In this document: positions 42,436 to 49,277 of the stretch, in pieces
Position numbering within the stretch: the stretch's first letter is position 1
How the letters are laid out: every line of letters starts with the position of its first letter
Assembly (NCBI GenBank): GCA_024278175.1
Contig: JAJRTS010000036.1
Coordinates: forward strand, 1-64,000
Direction: 5' to 3'
Origin: Gemmatimonadales bacterium
GTDB lineage: Bacteria; Gemmatimonadota; Glassbacteria; GWA2-58-10
Length of the DNA stretch: 64,000 bases
Translations under genes and position numbers: made by a program
The notes under the pieces: model-generated
What the model was told of the DNA's origin: nothing
Database searches by the model: none
Seen by the model: the letters and a program-made list of their open reading frames with translations, nothing else

Positions 42436-43242
42436 TTACTTTTTAGCGGTCGTATCCCGCTGCCCGCCGCCATGATGGAACAGCTCCGCATCGTTATCCA
42501 CATCCAGGCCGGGCAAGCCCCTGGCCTCCAGATCCTTACTGATCCTCTTGAGATTTTCTCTGAGTTTCCGCATTTCACCCTGGAGTTTTTGCTTATCGAA
42601 GCCGGAATTTTCCCAGCTTCTGCCACCGGGCTTATGCCGCACGCGCGCAATCGACTCCCAGATATTGCGTTCCACATCGCCCAACTCCAGGGCCATGCGA
42701 GCCTGCTGCTCGATGCTCAGGATTTCAGCGCCCCTGTCGATCGCCTCGCTTTTGGTCTCGATAACCTGGCGGGCATTGCGCTTCAAATCAGCCAGCAACT
42801 TCTTCAGTTCCGCTTCCGAGGGTTCTTCTTTGCTCAATTCCTCGCGCATTTTAGTGACCAAAGTGTGGCGCTGCCGGGCCAGTTCCTTCTCTTTCTTGCC
42901 CAATTCCCGCATCAGCGGAAAAAACTTGTCCACCTGGTCGTCTGTGAGATCCAGGTTTTCCATGATTCTCCACAGGCGGTACAATTGAATCCGTTCGGTA
43001 TGCTTGTCCATCTTTTTTCCTCGCTCATGCTTGTCCTCATCGGCATAAGCCAGCATTTCATACTCGTGCTTTTCCATCATTGGCAGCGGGGGCAATTCAG
43101 GCTCCGGAACAGCGAAATCCGGCAGAGCGGATTCCACGTCAAACCATTCAATCCGCGCCTCGTGCTTCACGCCCTCATCGGGTGCGGCGGCCAGGTTGCC
43201 CGCCAGCAGCAGCACAGCCAGAGAAACCGTTAAACATTTCAT
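42436..43242 (-). CDS. Exported Spy/LTxxQ-like protein
   Basis: A 268-residue exported, highly charged helical protein. The signal peptide ends near NLAAA. MENLDLTDDQVDKFFPLM is a Spy-like LTxxQ unit, followed by long amphipathic helices with heptad features (ELGKKEKELARQRHTLVTK; SEAELKKLLADLKRNARQV). The acidic N-terminal tail has several prolines. It lacks the C-terminal sorting domain of its neighbour, so it is likely periplasmic. ATG 43242 has AGGAG with good spacing. The gene lies 70 nt after the anti-sigma factor and 76 nt before the larger Spy-like gene. Confidence 0.75.
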   Translation of the reverse strand: MKCLTVSLAVLLLAGNLAAAPDEGVKHEARIEWFDVESALPDFAVPEPELPPLPMMEKHEYEMLAYADEDKHERGKKMDKHTERIQLYRLWRIMENLDLTDDQVDKFFPLMRELGKKEKELARQRHTLVTKMREELSKEEPSEAELKKLLADLKRNARQVIETKSEAIDRGAEILSIEQQARMALELGDVERNIWESIARVRHKPGGRSWENSGFDKQKLQGEMRKLRENLKRISKDLEARGLPGLDVDNDAELFHHGGGQRDTTAKK

Positions 43243-43312
43243 CGTCAACTCCTAAGTAAAAACCGTTACCTGAATGTGCCGCCTCCGGTGCAGCGGCTCC
43301 GTGTAATAGTGA

Positions 43313-43945
43313 TCAATTGCTGGCCAGCACGTACAGCACCTGCTCCACCTGCTCATCTTCCATTGTCAGCAGCGCATCGTAAACGTTGCCCGTGCCAGGA
43401 TAGGTCATCTCCACCTCATCGTAGAGGGAGCTGTCGCTGCTTGAGCCGATCTCCTCGATAGACTCCATCGTCCTCCAGGCCATCTGATACTGTCCGGCCA
43501 GCCTGGCCAGCATGTAGAGCGAGTCCACCAGGGCCTCGGCGCTGACCGTGTCCGCCCCGGCAACCGCCACCTCCGGCCGCCGGGTATCCGGGTTAAACGC
43601 GCCGGTGCGCAAAGCGCCGATCAGCGCCAGCAGCAACACCGCCGCCACGGCCATCATCGGCGCCAGCTTGCGCAAGCGCCCGCGGCGGACCACGCCCGCC
43701 GGTTCACTCTTGAGCCAGGTAGCCCGGGCCACGCTCTCCAGATTGGCTTTCCAGAACGACTCGTCGGGTGGGGCCAGGTCGCGTACCCTGTCGGCCACCG
43801 CGGCCCGGACAGCCCTGAGCCGCAGCAGAGCGGTGTGGCACTCATCGCAGGAAGCCACGTGCTGGCCGATCTCGGCGGCCGCCGGACCCTCCAACTCGCC
43901 TTCGAGATACTCGATCATCACTCTGTCATCAACACAACAACGCAT
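43313..43945 (-). CDS. Zinc-finger anti-sigma factor (ZAS family)
   Basis: A 210-residue membrane protein. The cytoplasmic N-terminus has the ZAS motif HVASCDECH (H29, C33, C36). One membrane helix follows (LAPMMAVAAVLLLALIGALR, about residues 94-113), then an approximately 100-residue outer domain rich in acidic and serine residues. It should bind the ECF sigma factor encoded just upstream and release it on an envelope signal, after cleavage or conformational change. The start is probably ATG 43945 with GAGGTG at 6 nt; GTG 43954 would overlap the sigma stop by 4 nt. Either way the pair is coupled. Confidence 0.92.
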   Translation of the reverse strand: MRCCVDDRVMIEYLEGELEGPAAAEIGQHVASCDECHTALLRLRAVRAAVADRVRDLAPPDESFWKANLESVARATWLKSEPAGVVRRGRLRKLAPMMAVAAVLLLALIGALRTGAFNPDTRRPEVAVAGADTVSAEALVDSLYMLARLAGQYQMAWRTMESIEEIGSSSDSSLYDEVEMTYPGTGNVYDALLTMEDEQVEQVLYVLASN

Positions 43946-43950
43946 CTCGC

Positions 43951-44511
43951 TCACCTCTCTTTATAATCCAGGTCCATTCTGCCCATCGCCGGGGCCAGCC
44001 ATCTGGCCAGCGTTTTCAGCGCCCGGTGGAAGATGACCTTGGAGTTGCCATGACTTATTCCGCACGCTTGAGCCACTTCGCTAAACGGCATTTCCTGGTA
44101 AATTCTCAGCAACACCACCTTGCGCTGGTCCTCGCTCAGGTTGCCGAGCGCCACCGCCACCAATGCCGCCATCCGCTCCCTGTCCAGCGCTTCGCCCGGG
44201 TTTTGATCCTCCGCACTGAGCACCACGTCATCGAGCGCCACATCCCGCCTGCTTCTTCGCATGTAGTTGCGCGCCTGGTTGGCGGCTATCGTGTAAAACC
44301 AGACCCGGAAACGCTCGCCGCCGCGAATAGTATCCAGCTTCTCGTAGGCGCGAATCAGCGAGGATTGCAGCACGTCGGCGGCCTCGTCGTGGTCGAGATT
44401 CATCCCGCGCAGGAAACGGTACACCTGCTGCTGGTAGCGCTCGGCCAGCACACTGAATTTCTCCGTGGCCCCCGCCAGTATTTCATCAACTAACTGTTTG
44501 TCGGTCCGCAT
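43951..44511 (-). CDS. ECF-subfamily RNA polymerase sigma factor (RpoE-like)
   Basis: A 186-residue two-domain sigma factor. Region 2 (about 20-95) contains YRFLRGMNLDHDEAADVLQSSLIRAYEKLDTIR and FRVWFYTIAANQARNYMRRSRR. Region 4 (about 130-180) contains LSEDQRKVVLLRIYQEMPFSEVAQACGISHGNSKVIFHRALK, the -35-binding HTH. The linker is short. It is the first gene of a sigma/anti-sigma/Spy/Spy operon, so its main target is likely its own promoter and other envelope genes. The upstream 205 nt hold three palindromes. No strong ribosome-binding site precedes ATG 44511. Confidence 0.95.
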   Translation of the reverse strand: MRTDKQLVDEILAGATEKFSVLAERYQQQVYRFLRGMNLDHDEAADVLQSSLIRAYEKLDTIRGGERFRVWFYTIAANQARNYMRRSRRDVALDDVVLSAEDQNPGEALDRERMAALVAVALGNLSEDQRKVVLLRIYQEMPFSEVAQACGISHGNSKVIFHRALKTLARWLAPAMGRMDLDYKER

Positions 44512-44560
44512 CTGGTCCCAGGCGTTGGCTGGTTATACCACTTTCGGTTTTCAACTCTAA

Positions 44561-44574
44561 GACAACCGGTTGTC
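44561..44574. promoter_or_regulatory. Palindrome upstream of the ECF sigma gene
   Basis: GACAACCGGTTGTC is a perfect 14-bp palindrome, 49 nt before the sigma-factor start. It lies where the sigma gene's promoter is expected (minus-strand GTAACC is close by). Possible operator; no regulator can be named. Confidence 0.4.
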
Positions 44575-44611
44575 CGGTTCGGTTACATTTTTTCCACCGG
44601 GTTGAAAAGCC

Positions 44612-44629
44612 GGTCTCAATCTTGAGACC
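44612..44629. promoter_or_regulatory. Second palindrome upstream of the ECF sigma gene
   Basis: GGTCTCAA-TC-TTGAGACC has 8-bp perfect arms and a 2-nt centre. It could be an operator half-site pair or a short RNA hairpin in a leader. Confidence 0.35.
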
Positions 44630-44651
44630 TTTGAAATAACAATTTCGAAGT

Positions 44652-44684
44652 ACCCTTAGGGGCGGACCCATGGGTCCGTCCCTG
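44652..44684. repeat. REP-like palindrome GGACCCATGGGTCC
   Basis: GGACCCATGGGTCC (44664-44677) sits within a longer GGGGCGGACC..GGTCCGTCCC inverted repeat. A related block occurs at 4376-4432, so this is probably a dispersed palindromic sequence rather than an operator of one gene. Confidence 0.45.
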
Positions 44685-44716
44685 CAGAATATTTGATAAA
44701 CCAAAGGTTTCTCTGA

Positions 44717-45757
44717 TCAAGCGACGCCGCCACCGCGCGGTCCCTGTTCATCTTTTTCAGCGCCGGAGTGCCGGCCGGCCGGCGGCGCTTCCGGCCGGTA
44801 AGGCCCGGCGGGAATGTTCGACTCGATCAGCCTGCTTTCACTGCGGCGCATCTCATCCAGTTTTCTCCTGTTTCGTGCGCGGCGGCGGGCGAACACCACC
44901 AGGAACAGCAGCGCGGCCAGAATCCACATCAAGGTGGCGCTGGTGAGCAGCTTGAGCCAGCCGTAGCGCACTCCCGCCCATTGGCGCCACTTGTCCTCCA
45001 ACCGGCTCAGGGTCAGTCCCAGGCTGGTGCGAAGAGCCGTGTCCAACTCTCCCGTGGCGCGCCAGCGCGCAAAAAGAAGCTGCATCTGGGATTCGTCCCA
45101 GTGTTCGAACATGAACTCCACCACAGTATAGCTCTGGATGTAGGCCAGTTCCGCCCGCTCCTCGTTTTCCGGGAAGCCGCTATCCAGGCTGTGAAGGGAG
45201 AACGCCCTGCCGCCAAGGATGGCAACCGAGAAGCGCAGAAAACTCTCCAGGCCCCACATCCGGCTCGCGTACAGGGCGTAACCCTCGTGAAACCAGCGCG
45301 GCACCCTGGCACCTTCAAGGTATTGATCCAGAAAGATATGGGTTATCTCGTGATTGAGTATCTCGCGAGGGTCCTCGCGCCAGAGCTCCACGATCCTCGG
45401 TGAGCGTACTATCACCACGTCCGTGCCGGTGATGGCGCAGGCAACTCCCCACTCGGGCAGCATCCCGCCGCTCAGGGCGATAAACTCACTTTGAGTGGGT
45501 ACGATATAGATTGAGAGACTTATCGGGGTATGAGCGGAAAGCCAATCAGGACGCGGCCTGTAGGCCACCGCCCAATCAAGATAATCCCGCGCCACCTTAG
45601 CGTCCCCTGCCCTGTAATACACAGTGACCACTCCCCGGCCGATAGCGAGATAGTTTTCGGCATTCGGCAGGGACTGCGCCCGTGAGAGTGAGGCGGGCAT
45701 AAAAGCAAACAGCCCCGCCAGCAGCATAACCACGGCATATTTCCTGATGAAAAGCAT
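44717..45757 (-). CDS. Peptidase MA-like membrane-anchored zinc protease
   Basis: A 346-residue protein. The signal peptide ends near LSRA. The extracytoplasmic gluzincin domain (about 30-260) carries REILNHEITHIFLDQYLEGARVPRWFHEGYALYAS, i.e. HExxH with the third ligand Glu 22 residues on. A single membrane helix (LLTSATLMWILAALLFLVVFA, about 275-297) is followed by a basic and proline-rich cytosolic tail. Peptidase MA-like proteins are frequent in FCB and Chloroflexi genomes and their substrates are unknown. ATG 45757 with GAGG upstream is preferred to the TTG two codons earlier. Confidence 0.85.
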   Translation of the reverse strand: MLFIRKYAVVMLLAGLFAFMPASLSRAQSLPNAENYLAIGRGVVTVYYRAGDAKVARDYLDWAVAYRPRPDWLSAHTPISLSIYIVPTQSEFIALSGGMLPEWGVACAITGTDVVIVRSPRIVELWREDPREILNHEITHIFLDQYLEGARVPRWFHEGYALYASRMWGLESFLRFSVAILGGRAFSLHSLDSGFPENEERAELAYIQSYTVVEFMFEHWDESQMQLLFARWRATGELDTALRTSLGLTLSRLEDKWRQWAGVRYGWLKLLTSATLMWILAALLFLVVFARRRARNRRKLDEMRRSESRLIESNIPAGPYRPEAPPAGRHSGAEKDEQGPRGGGVA

Positions 45758-45798
45758 TGACAAGCCGCCTCAAAACATTATCTTACAGGACTCGAACC

Positions 45799-45827
45799 TT
45801 GAATAGTCGCCTCATAAAAGGTATTAA
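45799..45827 (+). promoter_or_regulatory. Predicted rpsT promoter
   Basis: TTGAAT (45799-45804), a 17-nt spacer, then TATTAA (45822-45827). The start of transcription would be about 20 nt before the ribosome-binding site. Confidence 0.5.
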
Positions 45828-45855
45828 CTGTTAAGCAAGTAGATGGAGGACGGAC

Positions 45856-46122
45856 GTGCTAAATGTAAAAAGCGCGATCAAACGCCACAAGACCAGTTTG
45901 ATCCGCAGGGAGCGCAACCGCAAGCGTCGCGCCACCATGCGCACATTCATCAAGCAACTGCGCGCCACGGATAACGCCGGGGAAGCGGCCAAGTTGCTGC
46001 CCCGGGTTTTCTCCAGCGTGGACAAGGCTGTCAAAAACAACGTGATCCATGCGAGCACCGGCAGCCGCTACAAGAGCAGACTGAGCAAGTATGTCGAAAA
46101 ACTGGGCCGGGACAAGTCCTGA
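45856..46122 (+). CDS. rpsT: 30S ribosomal protein S20
   Basis: An 88-residue, strongly basic helical protein. It matches S20 throughout: VKSAIKRHKTSLIRRERNRKRRATMRTFIKQL, then DKAVKNNVIHASTGSRYKSRLSKYV. It binds 16S rRNA early in small-subunit assembly. Translation starts at GTG (non-ATG starts are common for rpsT and used in its control) with GGAGGA upstream. It is a single gene with its own promoter and terminator. Confidence 0.97.
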   Translation: MLNVKSAIKRHKTSLIRRERNRKRRATMRTFIKQLRATDNAGEAAKLLPRVFSSVDKAVKNNVIHASTGSRYKSRLSKYVEKLGRDKS

Positions 46123-46156
46123 AGCCACAAGGATTTCGATTGAGTACATATACGAG

Positions 46157-46186
46157 AGGCAGGCCCCGCGTGGAGCCTGCCTTTTT
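46157..46186 (+). terminator. Rho-independent terminator of rpsT
   Basis: AGGCAGGC (46157-46164) and GCCTGCCT (46175-46182) form the stem, followed by TTTT. It lies 34 nt after the rpsT stop. Confidence 0.92.
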
Positions 46187-46252
46187 GTCTTTACCGCCGG
46201 CCTGCGCACGGGGGCCGTTCCGATCATCATTTTTAAGAGTGTGGCGAGGGTT

Positions 46253-48511
46253 TCATTTTTTCCGGCCTTTCCCCTTTGCGGTATTACGCTTTCCGGAATC
46301 TTTTCTCCCCCTCCCCTTGCCACCCCCGGCCGGCCCGGCCAGTTCCACGGGCAGGAAATCTATCCGGCGGCGCTCGGGGTCTGATTCCACCAGCACAACC
46401 TCCAGCTCCTGTCCCAGCTTGAATTTCCTGCCGGACTTTTTGCCCACCAGCATGGCCTGATCAGCGGCCATCTCGTAGTAGTCGTCCTCCATCCGGCCCG
46501 CGTACACGTAACCCTCCACATATACGTCTGTAAGCCGGACACGGAAGCCGTTTGATTTTACCGACGTGATCCGGGCGCTGAACTTTTCGCCCAGGTGGCG
46601 TTGCATGAACCGCGCCTCCACCCGGTCGTCGCTCTCGCGCTCGGCCGACTCGATCATCTGCTCCCGGCTGCTGCAGTGAAGGGCGATCTCCACCAGCTCG
46701 CGCTCACTGAGAAGGTCGGCGGGCTGCTGAGTGCCCTCGCGCTCCCCGGCGACCAGGTGCTTTATCAGCCGGTGGATCACCAGGTCGGGATAACGGCGGA
46801 TCGGCGAAGTGAAATGGGTGTAGCACTCACTGGCCAGCCCGAAATGGCCCCGGTTCTCGATACTGTAGAGCGCCCGCTTCATCGACTGGACCACGATCAG
46901 CGAGGCCAGCTCGCCAAAGCCCAGTGCCTCGGCCCGCTCGATAACGTCCGCGTACGCTCCCGGCGAAAGCCTGTCGGCGCCGGCGGGAATCTCCAGCGAC
47001 TTGTCGAGAGTACGCAGCTTGAAATTGACGTTGTCCACGCCCTCCGGGTCCGGCGGCTCGTGAACGCGGTAGAGCGAGGGCAGTTTACGCTCGCTGAGCC
47101 TGCTGGCCACAAGCTCGTTGGCCGTGATCATGAACTCCTCCACCAGCCGGTGGCTGTCCAGCCGGGGCTTGCGGATTATCTCCACGGGTTTGCCCCCGGC
47201 GCCGCGTACAACCAGCGGTTCGGGCAGATCGAAATCCATCCTGCCACTGTCGGCGCGCAGAGCGATCCGTTTCCTGCTCAGCGCGGCCAGCGATTGCACG
47301 GCGCGCACGGTGGTGTCGCTGAACCCTCCGGCGTCCGGACCCTTGTCGATAATAAGCTGCGCCTGCTCGTAGTCCAGCCGCTTATTGCTGCGGATAACCG
47401 AGGGCGTAATCCGGTGCCCCACGATCCTGCCGTGGGCATCGAGCCGGATCAGCACGGAAACCACGAAGCGGTCCTTGCCCTCCACCAGTGAGCAGACACC
47501 CGAACTCAGCACCTCGGGCAACATCGGCACATAGGCCTCGTGAAGATAGATGCTGCAGGCGCGCCCGGCGGCCTCCGTGTCCAGCGGGCTGCCGGGAGTC
47601 ACATAGTGGCTGACATCGGCGATATGCACGCCCACCTCGGCACCGCCCTCGCTCAGGGGCCGCCAGCTCAACGCATCGTCGAAATCCGCCGCGTCGGCCG
47701 GATCGATCGTGAACGTGTCCAGGTGACGGTAGTCGCTGCGGCCCTCGCAAGAAGCCTCCGCCGGCTCGACCGCCAGTTTATTCGCCGCTTTAAGCAAATC
47801 GGACGGGAACTTCTCGGGAAACTCGAACTTGAGGATTATCTCCTCGTCCGGCGGGCTGTCCGGCCTGTCGAGCACCCGCAGCACCTTTGCCAGCGGTTTG
47901 CAGCCCGGGGCGCCCCAGTCGAACACCTCGACCATGATCTTCTGGCCGTTCTTCAGGCGGCTGGTTTCCTCGGCCGGGATCAGAATTTCCACCGTCACGC
48001 TCTCCTCGCCCGGCAACAGGCGGGAGAATTTTTTCCTTTTCTGCAACTCGCCCACAAACCGCCGTCTGGCGCGGCTGAGAACTTTTATCACCATTCCCTC
48101 TGGGTTGTCACCCCGCGAGCGGCCGGTGATACTCACCTCCACTTTGTCCCCATCGAACGAGCCGCCCAGACTGTGGCCGGGAACGAACACGTCCTCGCTG
48201 CCGTCGTCGGGAATTACGAACCCGAACCCGCGACGCACTATATGCATCCGGCCGCTCACCGTTTCAGCTCCTGAATCCGGCAGGGCGAACGAATTTTTCT
48301 TCACCCTGGCCAGCAGGCCCTGGTCGGTCAGTTCGGCCAGCACGTCCTTGAGCAGATGGTAGTCCTTATGCTTGATTCCAAGGTCTTTCGCCACCTGTTT
48401 GGCCCTGACCGGCGCTCCGTGCCGGGCGCTCTCGAAATACTTCTGTAAAGCTTTCTTGCTGATACCCATCTTAACTAACTCACTACTTTCCCCGGCCGCG
48501 CCCATCATCAC
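46253..48511 (-). CDS. rnr: Ribonuclease R
   Basis: A 752-residue 3'-5' exoribonuclease. It has an N-terminal winged-helix segment (SKKALQKYFESARHG, VAKDLGI), two OB/cold-shock domains, and the RNB catalytic core with DPADAADFDDALSW (Mg-binding Asp cluster) and EFMITANELVASRL, HFTSPIRRYPDLVIHR. A C-terminal S1 domain (FSARITSVKSNGFRVRL) and a lysine/glycine-rich tail typical of RNase R follow. It degrades structured mRNA and rRNA and takes part in quality control. The start is uncertain: ATG 48511 gives the longest form, while ATG 48469 (MGISKKALQ) begins where homology should start. There is a long leader with hairpins upstream. Confidence 0.95.
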   Translation of the reverse strand: MMMGAAGESSELVKMGISKKALQKYFESARHGAPVRAKQVAKDLGIKHKDYHLLKDVLAELTDQGLLARVKKNSFALPDSGAETVSGRMHIVRRGFGFVIPDDGSEDVFVPGHSLGGSFDGDKVEVSITGRSRGDNPEGMVIKVLSRARRRFVGELQKRKKFSRLLPGEESVTVEILIPAEETSRLKNGQKIMVEVFDWGAPGCKPLAKVLRVLDRPDSPPDEEIILKFEFPEKFPSDLLKAANKLAVEPAEASCEGRSDYRHLDTFTIDPADAADFDDALSWRPLSEGGAEVGVHIADVSHYVTPGSPLDTEAAGRACSIYLHEAYVPMLPEVLSSGVCSLVEGKDRFVVSVLIRLDAHGRIVGHRITPSVIRSNKRLDYEQAQLIIDKGPDAGGFSDTTVRAVQSLAALSRKRIALRADSGRMDFDLPEPLVVRGAGGKPVEIIRKPRLDSHRLVEEFMITANELVASRLSERKLPSLYRVHEPPDPEGVDNVNFKLRTLDKSLEIPAGADRLSPGAYADVIERAEALGFGELASLIVVQSMKRALYSIENRGHFGLASECYTHFTSPIRRYPDLVIHRLIKHLVAGEREGTQQPADLLSERELVEIALHCSSREQMIESAERESDDRVEARFMQRHLGEKFSARITSVKSNGFRVRLTDVYVEGYVYAGRMEDDYYEMAADQAMLVGKKSGRKFKLGQELEVVLVESDPERRRIDFLPVELAGPAGGGKGRGRKDSGKRNTAKGKGRKK

Positions 48512-48544
48512 TGCGCAGGCTGGCCGATATAAAATACTTAAAGG

Positions 48545-48700
48545 AACCTCTGATAATCATCTTTTGGCTGCGCCGGTGCTACACAACTGCCCGGCTGCGT
48601 TTTTGTTTAAAAACCGTCCTCAACATAGCGCTGCTATGCTTCCGGCGGTTTTTATCCTCAGGCCTGGCCGGAGCAGTTTCTCGCTCGGGCTCGTTTCAAA
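48545..48700. repeat. Palindromic repeat-like region upstream of rnr
   Basis: An inner hairpin CATAGC-GCT-GCTATG is nested inside AAAAACCG (48609-48616) / CGGTTTTT (48646-48653). Outer GGCTGCGCC..CCCGGCTGCG and GGCCGGAGC..CGGGCTCG blocks are roughly inverted. It resembles intergenic palindromic elements seen in several proteobacterial and FCB genomes, but only one copy is in the window. The whole 48512-48969 interval contains no gene. Confidence 0.4.
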
Positions 48701-48747
48701 ATCCAATTAGCAGAAGTCCCCACAACTCGCCGGAACACCGGCGAAAC

Positions 48748-48804
48748 AAAAAAAGCCGCTTTTGCCTCACCATCAGCCGGGATTGACTTCCGGGAGCAAA
48801 AGCG
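48748..48804 (-). terminator. Minus-strand terminator or rnr leader attenuator
   Basis: CGCTTTTGC (48757-48765) pairs with GCAAAAGCG (48796-48804). On the minus strand the stem is followed by TTTTTTT (48748-48754). It either ends leftward transcripts from the amidohydrolase operon or acts as an attenuator ahead of rnr. Confidence 0.6.
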
Positions 48805-48969
48805 ACACACATATAATACAACTCCCGGGCAATTGTGTTCCCGATATCACTGTACATAGTAACCTGTTAGCGGCAAAATGTCCATCGTAGCCAAGCTGAA
48901 AACCGAAAAACCATTCCGGACCGATGGACTGCACCGCCCCGAAACATACAAATTACAAAGGAGTTAACG

Positions 48970-49275
48970 ATGCTTGCGCAAATCAGCATGTTCCCGCTGG
49001 GCAAATCCAGCGGCCTGAGCGAAGACGTAGCCGGAGTGATCGACCGGATCGACAAGAGCGGCCTGCCCTACCAGCTCACCGCCATGGGCACGCTTATCGA
49101 GGGTGAGTGGGACGAGGTGATGGAGCTGATTGGCCGCTGCCGCAAACTGCTGCTGGAGAAACACGAGCGGATCTACCTGGTGCTCAAGGTGGACGAGCAG
49201 CCCGGGGTAACCGGCAAGCTGCGGGGCAAGATCAACTCCGTGGAAAAACGTCTCGGCCACCAGGTGAGTAAGTAA
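48970..49275 (+). CDS. MTH1187/YkoF-like thiamine-binding protein
   Basis: A 101-residue ferredoxin-like-fold protein of the UPF0045/MTH1187 family: MLAQISMFPLGKSSGLSEDVAGVIDRIDKSGLPYQLTAMGTLIEGEWDEVMELI. Members bind thiamine or related molecules and form tetramers; a metabolic role is not proven. AAAGGAG precedes the ATG. No thiamine-biosynthesis gene or TPP riboswitch is visible in its neighbourhood. It converges on the amidohydrolase with a 2-nt gap. Confidence 0.88.
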   Translation: MLAQISMFPLGKSSGLSEDVAGVIDRIDKSGLPYQLTAMGTLIEGEWDEVMELIGRCRKLLLEKHERIYLVLKVDEQPGVTGKLRGKINSVEKRLGHQVSK

Positions 49276-49277
49276 AC

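Noticed and set aside
48840-48969. TPP riboswitch before the thiamine-binding protein
   Set aside because: No CTGAGA or ACCTGAT-type core is present; the region shows only unrelated hairpins.
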